Both the position numbers and the translations under genes were made by a program. The notes below the pieces were generated by a model. That model made no database searches and had not been told where the DNA came from. It saw only the letters and a program-made list of their open reading frames with translations. From Chitinophagaceae bacterium (GTDB taxonomy: Bacteria > Bacteroidota > Bacteroidia > Chitinophagales > Chitinophagaceae), in the NCBI GenBank assembly GCA_947489175.1, contig CANLED010000010.1:1-19144 (forward strand): a stretch of DNA of 19,144 nt. The letters run 5' to 3'. Below, piece by piece: positions 7,331-13,290 of this stretch. How positions within the stretch are numbered: the stretch's first letter is position 1; each line of letters begins with the position of its first letter.

Positions 7331-8620
7331 TTAAGGGTTAATCGTTAATTTTTTAGGAGCTGCTTGAATCCAAACTGCAATTCCAATAATCATTAATAAG
7401 CTAGAAATAATTTCAGCTTGGGTTGGGTGAAAACCAAAGATAGTATAAGTAGTATTGACCCTGATTTTTTCAACCAAAAAGCGTTCCATTCCGTTTAAAA
7501 ATAGATATAGTCCAAAAATCCTGCCTGGAGCCGTGATCTTTTTTCTGAGCGACCAAAGAACCAAGAACAACAAACTGCATGCGATTATCTCGTAAAGTGT
7601 AGTTGGGAAGACGGGTGGACTTAATTGTTGACAATAGCTACCTGTACAACCAGCAATTTGAACACCAATTTCATTTACATTGTGAGGATAGTTGTAAGCC
7701 CAAAACCAATTAGGTAAAACAGAAGATCCTTCGAAAGAAATATGCGGAATTTTATCGATGCTTCCAAACTCTCTGATAAGATAATCGGTATAATCGGGAT
7801 TGTTCACCAGATTACTCCTAAAAAGGGAATCGTGAGAGGAAACAATCATATTTTTTTCATCTACTTTGTAGGCACTGTTAAAAACACCCCAATCACCATC
7901 ACCTGAGATATGACATCCCATGCGTCCTATCGCATACCCAATCATCAATACAGGGGCTGCAGCATCAACCAAATGTCGAATGCCAATTTTCTTTTTTCGC
8001 GCAAAATAAAGGATACATATAGTTGCCAAAATCAATCCACCATAAAAAGTTAGTCCACTCGGCGCCAAGAGGTTGCCGATAGGGTCTTGAATAAAACGAT
8101 CCCAATTTTCTAAATTGTCGAAAATTTTTGCACCTAAGAATCCCGCTATAGCAGCAATAACAATAATATCTCCTACCCTTTCATGGGGCCAAACTTTAAA
8201 AGATTTTACTTCAGGATTAGCAAGGGATGATTTCTTTTTTTCAAAATATCGAGTAGCAGTAAAAAATCCGCCCAAAATCAATCCACCCAAAACACTTCCC
8301 TGGGTTGAAAAAATATAATCTTGTGGTATAATTTGATCACCGTTGAAGAAAACACCAATGATTTTATATCCAACAAAGAAACCAAAAACAAAGTGCAAAA
8401 TCAACTCAATGGCTGAGGCGGGTTTTCCCACCATAATTTTTTCTTCAGTAAAGGCAAGCAAACCCAGTTTTTCTTTCCTTTTCAATTCAATTTTAAGTAT
8501 GTATGCAGCTACTAAAAAAGCAACCGCTACAAGTAAGCCAAAAGAATTGATGTATTTGGTGAAAGTCCAGGGTTCAATATCTAAAGCCTCTTTGAGGAAA
8601 AAGTAAAGATTTGGATACAT
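7331..8620 (-). CDS. lgt: prolipoprotein diacylglyceryl transferase, long form
   Basis: An integral membrane protein of 429 residues with about seven hydrophobic segments; typical Lgt is about 270-300. The Lgt core is clear: FYGGLI at 192-197, the signature variant GRMGCHISGDGDWG at 232-245, PPVFPTTLYE near 327-336, and GMERFLVEKIRVN near 383. A largely soluble insert of about 90 residues (245-330, with a CTGSYC pair) separates the signature from the last helices and should lie outside the inner membrane. The His of the E. coli HGG motif is Tyr193 here. Lgt moves diacylglycerol from phosphatidylglycerol to the lipobox cysteine, the first step of lipoprotein maturation. It lies downstream of the bacilliredoxin gene and just before yajQ. 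Confidence 0.93.
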   Translation of the reverse strand: MYPNLYFFLKEALDIEPWTFTKYINSFGLLVAVAFLVAAYILKIELKRKEKLGLLAFTEEKIMVGKPASAIELILHFVFGFFVGYKIIGVFFNGDQIIPQDYIFSTQGSVLGGLILGGFFTATRYFEKKKSSLANPEVKSFKVWPHERVGDIIVIAAIAGFLGAKIFDNLENWDRFIQDPIGNLLAPSGLTFYGGLILATICILYFARKKKIGIRHLVDAAAPVLMIGYAIGRMGCHISGDGDWGVFNSAYKVDEKNMIVSSHDSLFRSNLVNNPDYTDYLIREFGSIDKIPHISFEGSSVLPNWFWAYNYPHNVNEIGVQIAGCTGSYCQQLSPPVFPTTLYEIIACSLLFLVLWSLRKKITAPGRIFGLYLFLNGMERFLVEKIRVNTTYTIFGFHPTQAEIISSLLMIIGIAVWIQAAPKKLTINP

Positions 8621-8632
8621 GCAGTTATGGTT

Positions 8633-8658
8633 AAAAAAATGTCCCGCCGAAACGGGAC
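8633..8658 (-). terminator. terminator after the bacilliredoxin gene
   Basis: GTCCCG (8641-8646) pairs with CGGGAC (8653-8658) over a 6-base loop. On the - strand the stem is followed by a run of seven T's (A's at 8633-8639). It lies between the bacilliredoxin stop and the lgt start, only 12 bases before the lgt ATG. Confidence 0.88.
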
Positions 8659-8677
8659 AAATGAAAAATCTTAAAAA

Positions 8678-9094
8678 TTACTTACAATACTCTTCAAAAG
8701 ATGCGATTAGATTTTGTGCGATCATTTGAGCAGGTCTTCCCTCAATTTGATGACGCTCGATCATGTGAACCAAGTTACCATCCTTAAATAAAGCAATGGC
8801 CGGTGATGATGGAGGATAAGGCAACAAGTGCTCACGGAGTTTGCGAAGTGCGTCAATATCAAATCCAGCAAAGACAGTAGCTAATCTATCAGGCTTGTTT
8901 GTTGTGTTGTGAACAGACATCAAAACACCTGGACGGGCGCTACCGGCAGAACAACCACAAACGGAATTAATCATTACGAGGGTTGTACCTGGTTGAGCTA
9001 CCATATCATCGACTGCTGAAGGAGTTAACAATTCTTCGAAGCCATGCTCAGTAAGCTCCTCTTTCATTGGTATTACAATTTCTTCTGGATACAT
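8678..9094 (-). CDS. BrxA/BrxB-type bacilliredoxin
   Basis: The 138 residues match the YphP/YqiW (BrxA/BrxB) family, a thioredoxin-fold group. The diagnostic active site is INSVCGCSAGSARPG, with Cys46 and Cys48 in the C-G-C arrangement, preceded by the family start MYPEEIVIPMKEEL. In Bacillus these proteins remove bacillithiol from oxidised protein cysteines. Whether this organism makes bacillithiol cannot be seen here, so a general disulfide-reducing role is the cautious statement. It has a good promoter core just upstream and its own terminator, which makes it a single-gene unit even though lgt follows on the same strand. Confidence 0.94.
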   Translation of the reverse strand: MYPEEIVIPMKEELTEHGFEELLTPSAVDDMVAQPGTTLVMINSVCGCSAGSARPGVLMSVHNTTNKPDRLATVFAGFDIDALRKLREHLLPYPPSSPAIALFKDGNLVHMIERHQIEGRPAQMIAQNLIASFEEYCK

Positions 9095-9110
9095 ATATAT
9101 AGAGTTTATG

Positions 9111-9118
9111 CAAAATTA
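9111..9118 (-). promoter_or_regulatory. bacilliredoxin gene promoter -7 element
   Basis: On the - strand this reads TAATTTTG followed by CATAAA, an exact TAnnTTTG core 17 bases before the ATG. The implied leader is very short (about 10 bases). The extended core is nearly the same as the + strand one at 9231-9238. Confidence 0.5.
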
Positions 9119-9230
9119 AGCAACAAAAACCGATTAATGACATCTTAAAAATAGAAATAAAAATAACAAGTTCTGCATTGAATTATGAACAGTTTATGAT
9201 TTTTCATATTACTTTTCAATGCGATTATGT

Positions 9231-9238
9231 TAATTTAG
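9231..9238 (+). promoter_or_regulatory. possible promoter for the TTG-start secreted protein gene
   Basis: TAATTTAG followed by CATAAA is one mismatch from TAnnTTTG. With flanks it agrees at 14 of 15 bases with the divergent bacilliredoxin promoter core. The distance to the start codon at 9256 is 17 bases, the same as for the divergent gene. Confidence 0.4.
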
Positions 9239-9255
9239 CATAAAAGAAAAATTAA

Positions 9256-10548
9256 TTGAGAAGTTTATTAATTGCCCTACTCGTTCTTGCCTTTAAAGTT
9301 GGATTTTCTCAGGAAGTAAAGAAAGATACCATACCTCCTCCACTCACTGATAGTTTAAAACTAGCAGAGGTTATTCCTGTCAATGAAGATTCTGTGCTAA
9401 GGATAGTAAATTTAATTCCTTATTTCACTTTGCAAGTGGATTCGGTATTGCTTTATGACTTACAAATTAACAAACCATCCGAGAATTATTTTTGGTATTT
9501 AAAGAATGCCCCCATAGGCGTTAAGGTTGATAAAAATTCTGGACTGTTATACTTTAGGGCAGATAGGACCTTTTTTAAGAGTGGAAAGTTAAAATATGAC
9601 ATCCCCTACAAAGTTGATTTAGGTGTTCAGAATTTAAGGGATGCTAAAGAAAGATTTGAATCAACTTTTACCATTCTTTTTTACAATACTGAAGTAATTG
9701 TATCTAAATTAAAGCCTACTGTAGGCAGTGTGCTTTTTCTAGAAGAAGGTGATTCCATCAGGTTCCGGGTTCAATGTGAAGAGGGTTCTTTTCCGATAGA
9801 ACAAATAAACATAGTAACCAATGAACCAATTAGCAAGTTCAAGCCAGTTAACAAGTGCAATGATGAGTTTGCGTGGATGATCCCATTTGATTTCATTCGA
9901 GACAATGATACTGCCCGACAGAAGACACTAGTGCTTCAGTTCATAGGCGTTGATAAATTTCAAAATAAAGACACCGCAGTTGTTAAGTTAATTATCAAAC
10001 CAGGCATCAATTTTCCCTTAAAAATGTTGGAGCACAAGCAAGTATCAGATGATTTAAAAAAGTACATCACAAATTTAAAGCTCACTTTTTATGTGCTCAG
10101 TAAAACCATAAAAACAACCAAAACCACCCGAACTGGTTTTGATATTTCGAGTTCAACAACAGCTATGTTTGGTACAATTTTATCAACCACGGGAGCTTCT
10201 GTAGCTTCTAAAAATATAGGAAAGGTGTTGCCTAGTATAGGACTTACATTGGTACCCGTAAAAGAGGCTGTAGCGCCAAACAGGGTGCAAGAGCAGAACA
10301 CTGCATCACAGATAAGGGCTACCATCAAACGATTGGATTTCATGTTAACAGAAAATGCATTAATTGGGGATCGCGACCTTGATATTCTTGCAAAAGCAAA
10401 AAAGATGAGAGATGAATTGAAACAATCTCAACTTCAATTAGTAGACCTCCCTATGGTAGAATTTGACCAAAGATATTCTCAACAAGATGCAGAAAAGTAT
10501 TTCAACAACCCAAAAGTTAACAAGAAATATAAACTAAAAGTTAACTAA
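9256..10548 (+). CDS. unknown secreted protein, TTG start
   Basis: The 430 residues contain no catalytic motif I recognise. The start must be TTG: a TAA stop lies directly before it, and only this start gives the signal peptide MRSLLIALLVLAFKVGFSQ. The mature protein begins with a Pro-rich linker (DTIPPPLTDS). Residues ~50-250 look like two beta-rich, Ig/cadherin-like domains: the first contains FWYLKNAPIGVKVDKNSGLLYFRAD, where the NAP-x-G-x-x-x-D-x-x-x-G pattern recalls cadherin-like repeats, and the second EEGDSIRFRVQCEEGSFPIEQI. After residue 250 come a helical stretch, a Ser/Thr/Gly-rich weakly hydrophobic part (about 295-335) and a charged helical tail. It is probably periplasmic or surface-bound in Bacteroidota. 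Its stop touches the stop of the convergent gene. Confidence 0.82.
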   Translation: MRSLLIALLVLAFKVGFSQEVKKDTIPPPLTDSLKLAEVIPVNEDSVLRIVNLIPYFTLQVDSVLLYDLQINKPSENYFWYLKNAPIGVKVDKNSGLLYFRADRTFFKSGKLKYDIPYKVDLGVQNLRDAKERFESTFTILFYNTEVIVSKLKPTVGSVLFLEEGDSIRFRVQCEEGSFPIEQINIVTNEPISKFKPVNKCNDEFAWMIPFDFIRDNDTARQKTLVLQFIGVDKFQNKDTAVVKLIIKPGINFPLKMLEHKQVSDDLKKYITNLKLTFYVLSKTIKTTKTTRTGFDISSSTTAMFGTILSTTGASVASKNIGKVLPSIGLTLVPVKEAVAPNRVQEQNTASQIRATIKRLDFMLTENALIGDRDLDILAKAKKMRDELKQSQLQLVDLPMVEFDQRYSQQDAEKYFNNPKVNKKYKLKVN

Positions 10549-11007
10549 TCAGTTGCACCCTTCCTTGATCATGTTGAAAGTAAGGTTGCTGATTTTCCAT
10601 TGACCTTCTTTTTTGATCAATGTGAAAATATCAATTCCACAATGGCTGAATTTTTTATCTAAATAAAATTCATAGGGAACCCAAGCTGATGCCAATTCAT
10701 GATTTACATGGATAGCGAGGCCTTTACTGACTACCCTTTCATCAGCTGACCCAACAGCACGTTTTGAAATACCAGCGGCAAAATCAGCTACTAAAAAGGA
10801 TGACAAAAGCGTTTTCCCTTCTTTACCTTTAGACATACTCTGCATAGAAGCTCCATCAGCAAAGCAGGCTATAATGCCTTGTTGATTTGATGCTCTCATG
10901 GCAGAAAATAATCCTTCTACAACCTTCATAATCTCATCATTATCGGATTGAGAAAATGAAGTTGTAGCTGACATCAATAAAAAAAATAGGACGATATTTT
11001 TTTTCAT
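10549..11007 (-). CDS. exported NTF2-like (SnoaL/DUF4440-type) protein
   Basis: The protein has 152 residues with a clear signal peptide (MKKNIVLFFLLMSATTSFSQ). The remaining ~130 residues fit the NTF2-like cone fold: the helical start NDEIMKVVEGLFSAMRASNQQGIIACFAD, then strands HELASAWVPYEFYLDKKFSHCGIDIFTLIKKEGQWKISNLTFN, the typical final hairpin of DUF4440/SnoaL-like members. These proteins bind small molecules in a pocket and only some are enzymes, so no reaction is proposed. The start lies 6 bases after the arginine decarboxylase stop, so the two are probably one operon, although a link to polyamine metabolism is unproven. Its stop abuts that of the convergent gene with no gap and no visible terminator. 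Confidence 0.85.
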   Translation of the reverse strand: MKKNIVLFFLLMSATTSFSQSDNDEIMKVVEGLFSAMRASNQQGIIACFADGASMQSMSKGKEGKTLLSSFLVADFAAGISKRAVGSADERVVSKGLAIHVNHELASAWVPYEFYLDKKFSHCGIDIFTLIKKEGQWKISNLTFNMIKEGCN

Positions 11008-11013
11008 AATCTA

Positions 11014-12420
11014 TTAAAGATATCCAAGAATCTTAAGCATGCTTGCTGCAGTTTGCTCTTTGGCATAAACCCAATCATGCAGTTTGCCATGCTTATCTTT
11101 TCCAATGATGATGTGTTTTGGAGAAGGGATCATGCAATGTTTGATGCCACCATACCCACTGATTTGATCTTGATAAGCTCCTGTATGGAAGAAACCTAAA
11201 TATAAAGGCTCTGCATCATTAACACCCGTCAATTTAGGCAGGAATACCTCATTGATGTGTTCTTCGGAGTCATAATAATCATGACTATCACAGGTAATAC
11301 CACCTAAAACCACACGTTGGTATTCGTTTTGCCATTTGTTGATGGGCAACATCAAGAATTTTTCACCAATACCCCAAGTATCCGGCAAGGTTGTGATGAA
11401 AGAAGAATCAATCATGTACCAAATTTCTCTGTCATTTTGCACTTTTTCTGCAATTACAGAATAAATATGGGCCATGCTTTCTCCAACGGTGAAGCTGCCG
11501 AATTCAGTATAAATATGAGGCATTGGAACCTTTGCTTTTTTGCAAGTTTTTTTGATGGTACCAACAATTTCGTTGATCATGAAGGCATAGTCATAATCGA
11601 AGCCCAATGAATGTTTAATAGGGAAACCGCCACCTATGTTAATTGAATCAAGCTCTGGACAAATCTTTTTTAGCTGACAATACAGATTGATAACTTTATT
11701 TAATTCACTCCAGTAATAAATATCATCTTTAATGCCTTTATTCAAAAAGATATGCAGCATTTTCAACTGAAACTTATCTTCATATCCTTCAATCTTATCT
11801 ACATAAAACTCAAGGATATCTTTAGCACGCATGCCAAGACGGGAAGTATAAAATGGAAAGTTTGGTTCTTCTTCTGCAGCAACACGAATGCCCAATTTAA
11901 AAGGTACTTTTACACTTCTCTTGTATTTATCCAATTCATCAACATTATCTAAAACTGGAATCACGTTTTTGAAGCCAGTATTGATCAAACGAGCAATGCG
12001 GGAGGTATAAGAACGTTGCTTGAATCCGTTACAAATGATGTGGATGTCTTTAGTAATCTTCTTTTTCTCATACAGTTTGTTGATTATTTCTATGTCGTAT
12101 GCATAAGAAGTTTCAAGGTTTACACCGTGTGAAAGAGCTTCTTCAACTATAAAAGAAAAGTGTGAACTTTTTGTACAATAGCAATAATGATAATCCCCTT
12201 CATATTTATGCTTTTTAAATGCATTGCTGAAAAGTGTCTTTGCTTTATTGATTTGCTGTCCAATCTTTGGCAAATAAGTAAGCTTCAATGGTGTTCCGTA
12301 TTTTTCAATAATGGCCTTTAAATCAAGGTCATTAAAATACAAATTACTATCTCGAGTTTCAAAACCTTCTTGAGGAAAGTAGAAAGTCTGCTTTACAAGG
12401 TCAGTATAAGTATTACTCAT
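11014..12420 (-). CDS. arginine decarboxylase, short fold-type III PLP enzyme
   Basis: The 468 residues closely resemble what is annotated as arginine decarboxylase across Bacteroidota: N-terminal QTFYFPQEGFE, the PLP lysine in YHYCYCTKSSHF (Lys84), the PLP-phosphate loop SINIGGGFPIKHS near 264, FTEFGSFTVGES near 305, and the catalytic-cysteine region GGITCDSHDYY near 376, followed by GFFHTGAYQDQI. It is shorter than the 630-660 residue SpeA type. The reaction would be L-arginine to agmatine plus CO2, the first step to putrescine and spermidine in the cytosol. A relaxed specificity toward other basic substrates, as in carboxynorspermidine or diaminopimelate decarboxylases of the same fold, cannot be ruled out. 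It is followed closely by the NTF2-like gene. Confidence 0.88.
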   Translation of the reverse strand: MSNTYTDLVKQTFYFPQEGFETRDSNLYFNDLDLKAIIEKYGTPLKLTYLPKIGQQINKAKTLFSNAFKKHKYEGDYHYCYCTKSSHFSFIVEEALSHGVNLETSYAYDIEIINKLYEKKKITKDIHIICNGFKQRSYTSRIARLINTGFKNVIPVLDNVDELDKYKRSVKVPFKLGIRVAAEEEPNFPFYTSRLGMRAKDILEFYVDKIEGYEDKFQLKMLHIFLNKGIKDDIYYWSELNKVINLYCQLKKICPELDSINIGGGFPIKHSLGFDYDYAFMINEIVGTIKKTCKKAKVPMPHIYTEFGSFTVGESMAHIYSVIAEKVQNDREIWYMIDSSFITTLPDTWGIGEKFLMLPINKWQNEYQRVVLGGITCDSHDYYDSEEHINEVFLPKLTGVNDAEPLYLGFFHTGAYQDQISGYGGIKHCMIPSPKHIIIGKDKHGKLHDWVYAKEQTAASMLKILGYL

Positions 12421-12463
12421 CTCCAGGATATGTTCTTTTATTTACTTTTTTGGTGAAGAAAGA

Positions 12464-12471
12464 CAAAATTA
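12464..12471 (-). promoter_or_regulatory. arginine decarboxylase promoter
   Basis: On the - strand TAATTTTG matches TAnnTTTG exactly, and a TTG lies 18 bases before it, within the usual -33 spacing. The core lies 43 bases before the ATG, which implies a leader of about 35-40 bases. This is one of the better promoters in the window. Confidence 0.62.
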
Positions 12472-12493
12472 GATTTTTTAAGACACCAACAAT

Positions 12494-12524
12494 AAAAAAA
12501 CCGGATGTTATTTATAACATCCGG
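12494..12524 (-). terminator. rho-independent terminator of rpmI-rplT
   Basis: A perfect 10-base stem, CCGGATGTTA (12501-12510) with TAACATCCGG (12515-12524), over the tetraloop TTTA. On the - strand it is followed by seven T's (12494-12500). It starts 24 bases after the rplT stop. The arginine decarboxylase promoter begins just beyond, and its -33 region overlaps this end. Confidence 0.93.
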
Positions 12525-12548
12525 CTTTAAATACTTTATTGTGCTGCA

Positions 12549-12893
12549 TTATTTAACAGAAAGTACAAGAGTTTTGAAAGATTCAGGGTTGTTCATTGCC
12601 ATATCAGCAAGTACTTTCCTGTCAAGTTCAATTCCTTTTACTTTCAACATGTTAATGAATTCAGAATAAGTAATACCTTCTTCTCTAACCGCTGCGTTGA
12701 TACGCACAATCCACAACCTGCGGTAATCTCTTTTCTTGAGTTTACGACCTACATAACTATAGGTAAGTCCTTTCTCTAATACGTTTTTAGCAACGGTATA
12801 TACATTTTTCCTTTTACCGTAAAATCCTTTAGCTTGGTCTAAAATTCTTTTACGACGGGCCCTAGAGGCAACGGCATTTTTTGAACGTGGCAT
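12549..12893 (-). CDS. rplT: 50S ribosomal protein L20
   Basis: Complete at 114 residues. The basic N-terminal extension MPRSKNAVASRARRKRILDQAKGFYGKRKNVY, which threads into 23S rRNA, and the globular part RDYRRLWIVRINAAVREEGITYSEFI are diagnostic. L20 is an early assembly protein of the large subunit. In E. coli and Bacillus it also represses its own operon by binding the mRNA leader. Here it follows rpmI by 38 bases and is ended by a strong terminator. An ordinary operon would have infC (and often thrS) before rpmI; neither is present. Confidence 0.98.
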   Translation of the reverse strand: MPRSKNAVASRARRKRILDQAKGFYGKRKNVYTVAKNVLEKGLTYSYVGRKLKKRDYRRLWIVRINAAVREEGITYSEFINMLKVKGIELDRKVLADMAMNNPESFKTLVLSVK

Positions 12894-12931
12894 ATCTTAA
12901 TGAGTTTAAATGATGATTAAAATAAAATTGC

Positions 12932-13129
12932 TTACTTCAAGCACAACAGTCTTTTTACAAAGTCTGTATTTGTAGAATGTACTTGTCCAGTTACCCGGAG
13001 ATTACGTTTACGCTTAGAAGACTTTTTGGTAAGCAAGTGACCACGAGTTGGTTTCCTGAAAGTGATTTTACCGCTACCGGTAACTTTAAAAGTTTTTTTA
13101 GCCCTTGAATGGGTTTTAACTTTTGGCAT
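12932..13129 (-). CDS. rpmI: 50S ribosomal protein L35
   Basis: Complete at 65 residues: MPKVKTHSRAKKTFKVTGSGKI at the start, then RGHLLTKKSSKRKRNLR, very basic and typical of L35. It binds 23S rRNA near L20 and L15. It is the first gene of a two-gene unit with rplT, transcribed from a promoter about 115 bases upstream. The leader between them holds two hairpins and is described separately. Confidence 0.98.
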   Translation of the reverse strand: MPKVKTHSRAKKTFKVTGSGKITFRKPTRGHLLTKKSSKRKRNLRVTGQVHSTNTDFVKRLLCLK

Positions 13130-13231
13130 TAGGTATATATTTTATTGTTACCCCTGCTGGTGTCTTCGAACAGACGAAGATCTTGTGGGACCATTTGGGA
13201 ATATGTTCAAAATTTTTTAGGATTTTGAACG
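13130..13231 (-). ncRNA. candidate structured leader of rpmI-rplT mRNA
   Basis: About 100 untranslated bases separate the inferred transcription start from the rpmI ATG. On the - strand they hold a first perfect 9-base stem (13205-13213 with 13222-13230, 8-base loop) starting right at the inferred 5' end. A second 6-base stem follows, TCTTCG/CGAAGA (13163-13168 with 13175-13180). GC-rich unpaired stretches (ATGGTCCCAC, CCAGCAGGGG) flank the second stem. Autoregulation of rpmI-rplT by L20 is known in other phyla, so a protein-binding leader is plausible, but I cannot match it to a known leader class. Confidence 0.45.
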
Positions 13232-13236
13232 GATTG

Positions 13237-13244
13237 CAAAATTA
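13237..13244 (-). promoter_or_regulatory. rpmI-rplT promoter
   Basis: On the - strand TAATTTTG followed by CAATCC is an exact TAnnTTTG core. A TTG 22 bases upstream falls within the 12-base palindrome ATCAAATTTGAT (13265-13276). That palindrome could be an operator or chance AT-rich symmetry. The region lies directly after the M1 peptidase stop at 13291. Confidence 0.6.
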
Positions 13245-13290
13245 ATTGTTTTTTTCAAATTTTCATCAAATTTGATTTGATTTTAATTTA

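Noticed and set aside
8115..8606. Two open frames on the + strand
   Set aside because: They are antisense shadows of lgt, with Lys/Pro/Ser-rich composition and no recognisable domain.
13205..13230. Inverted repeat as terminator of the M1 peptidase operon
   Set aside because: No T-run follows it on the - strand, and it lies downstream of a good promoter core, so a leader hairpin fits better; a dual role is not excluded.
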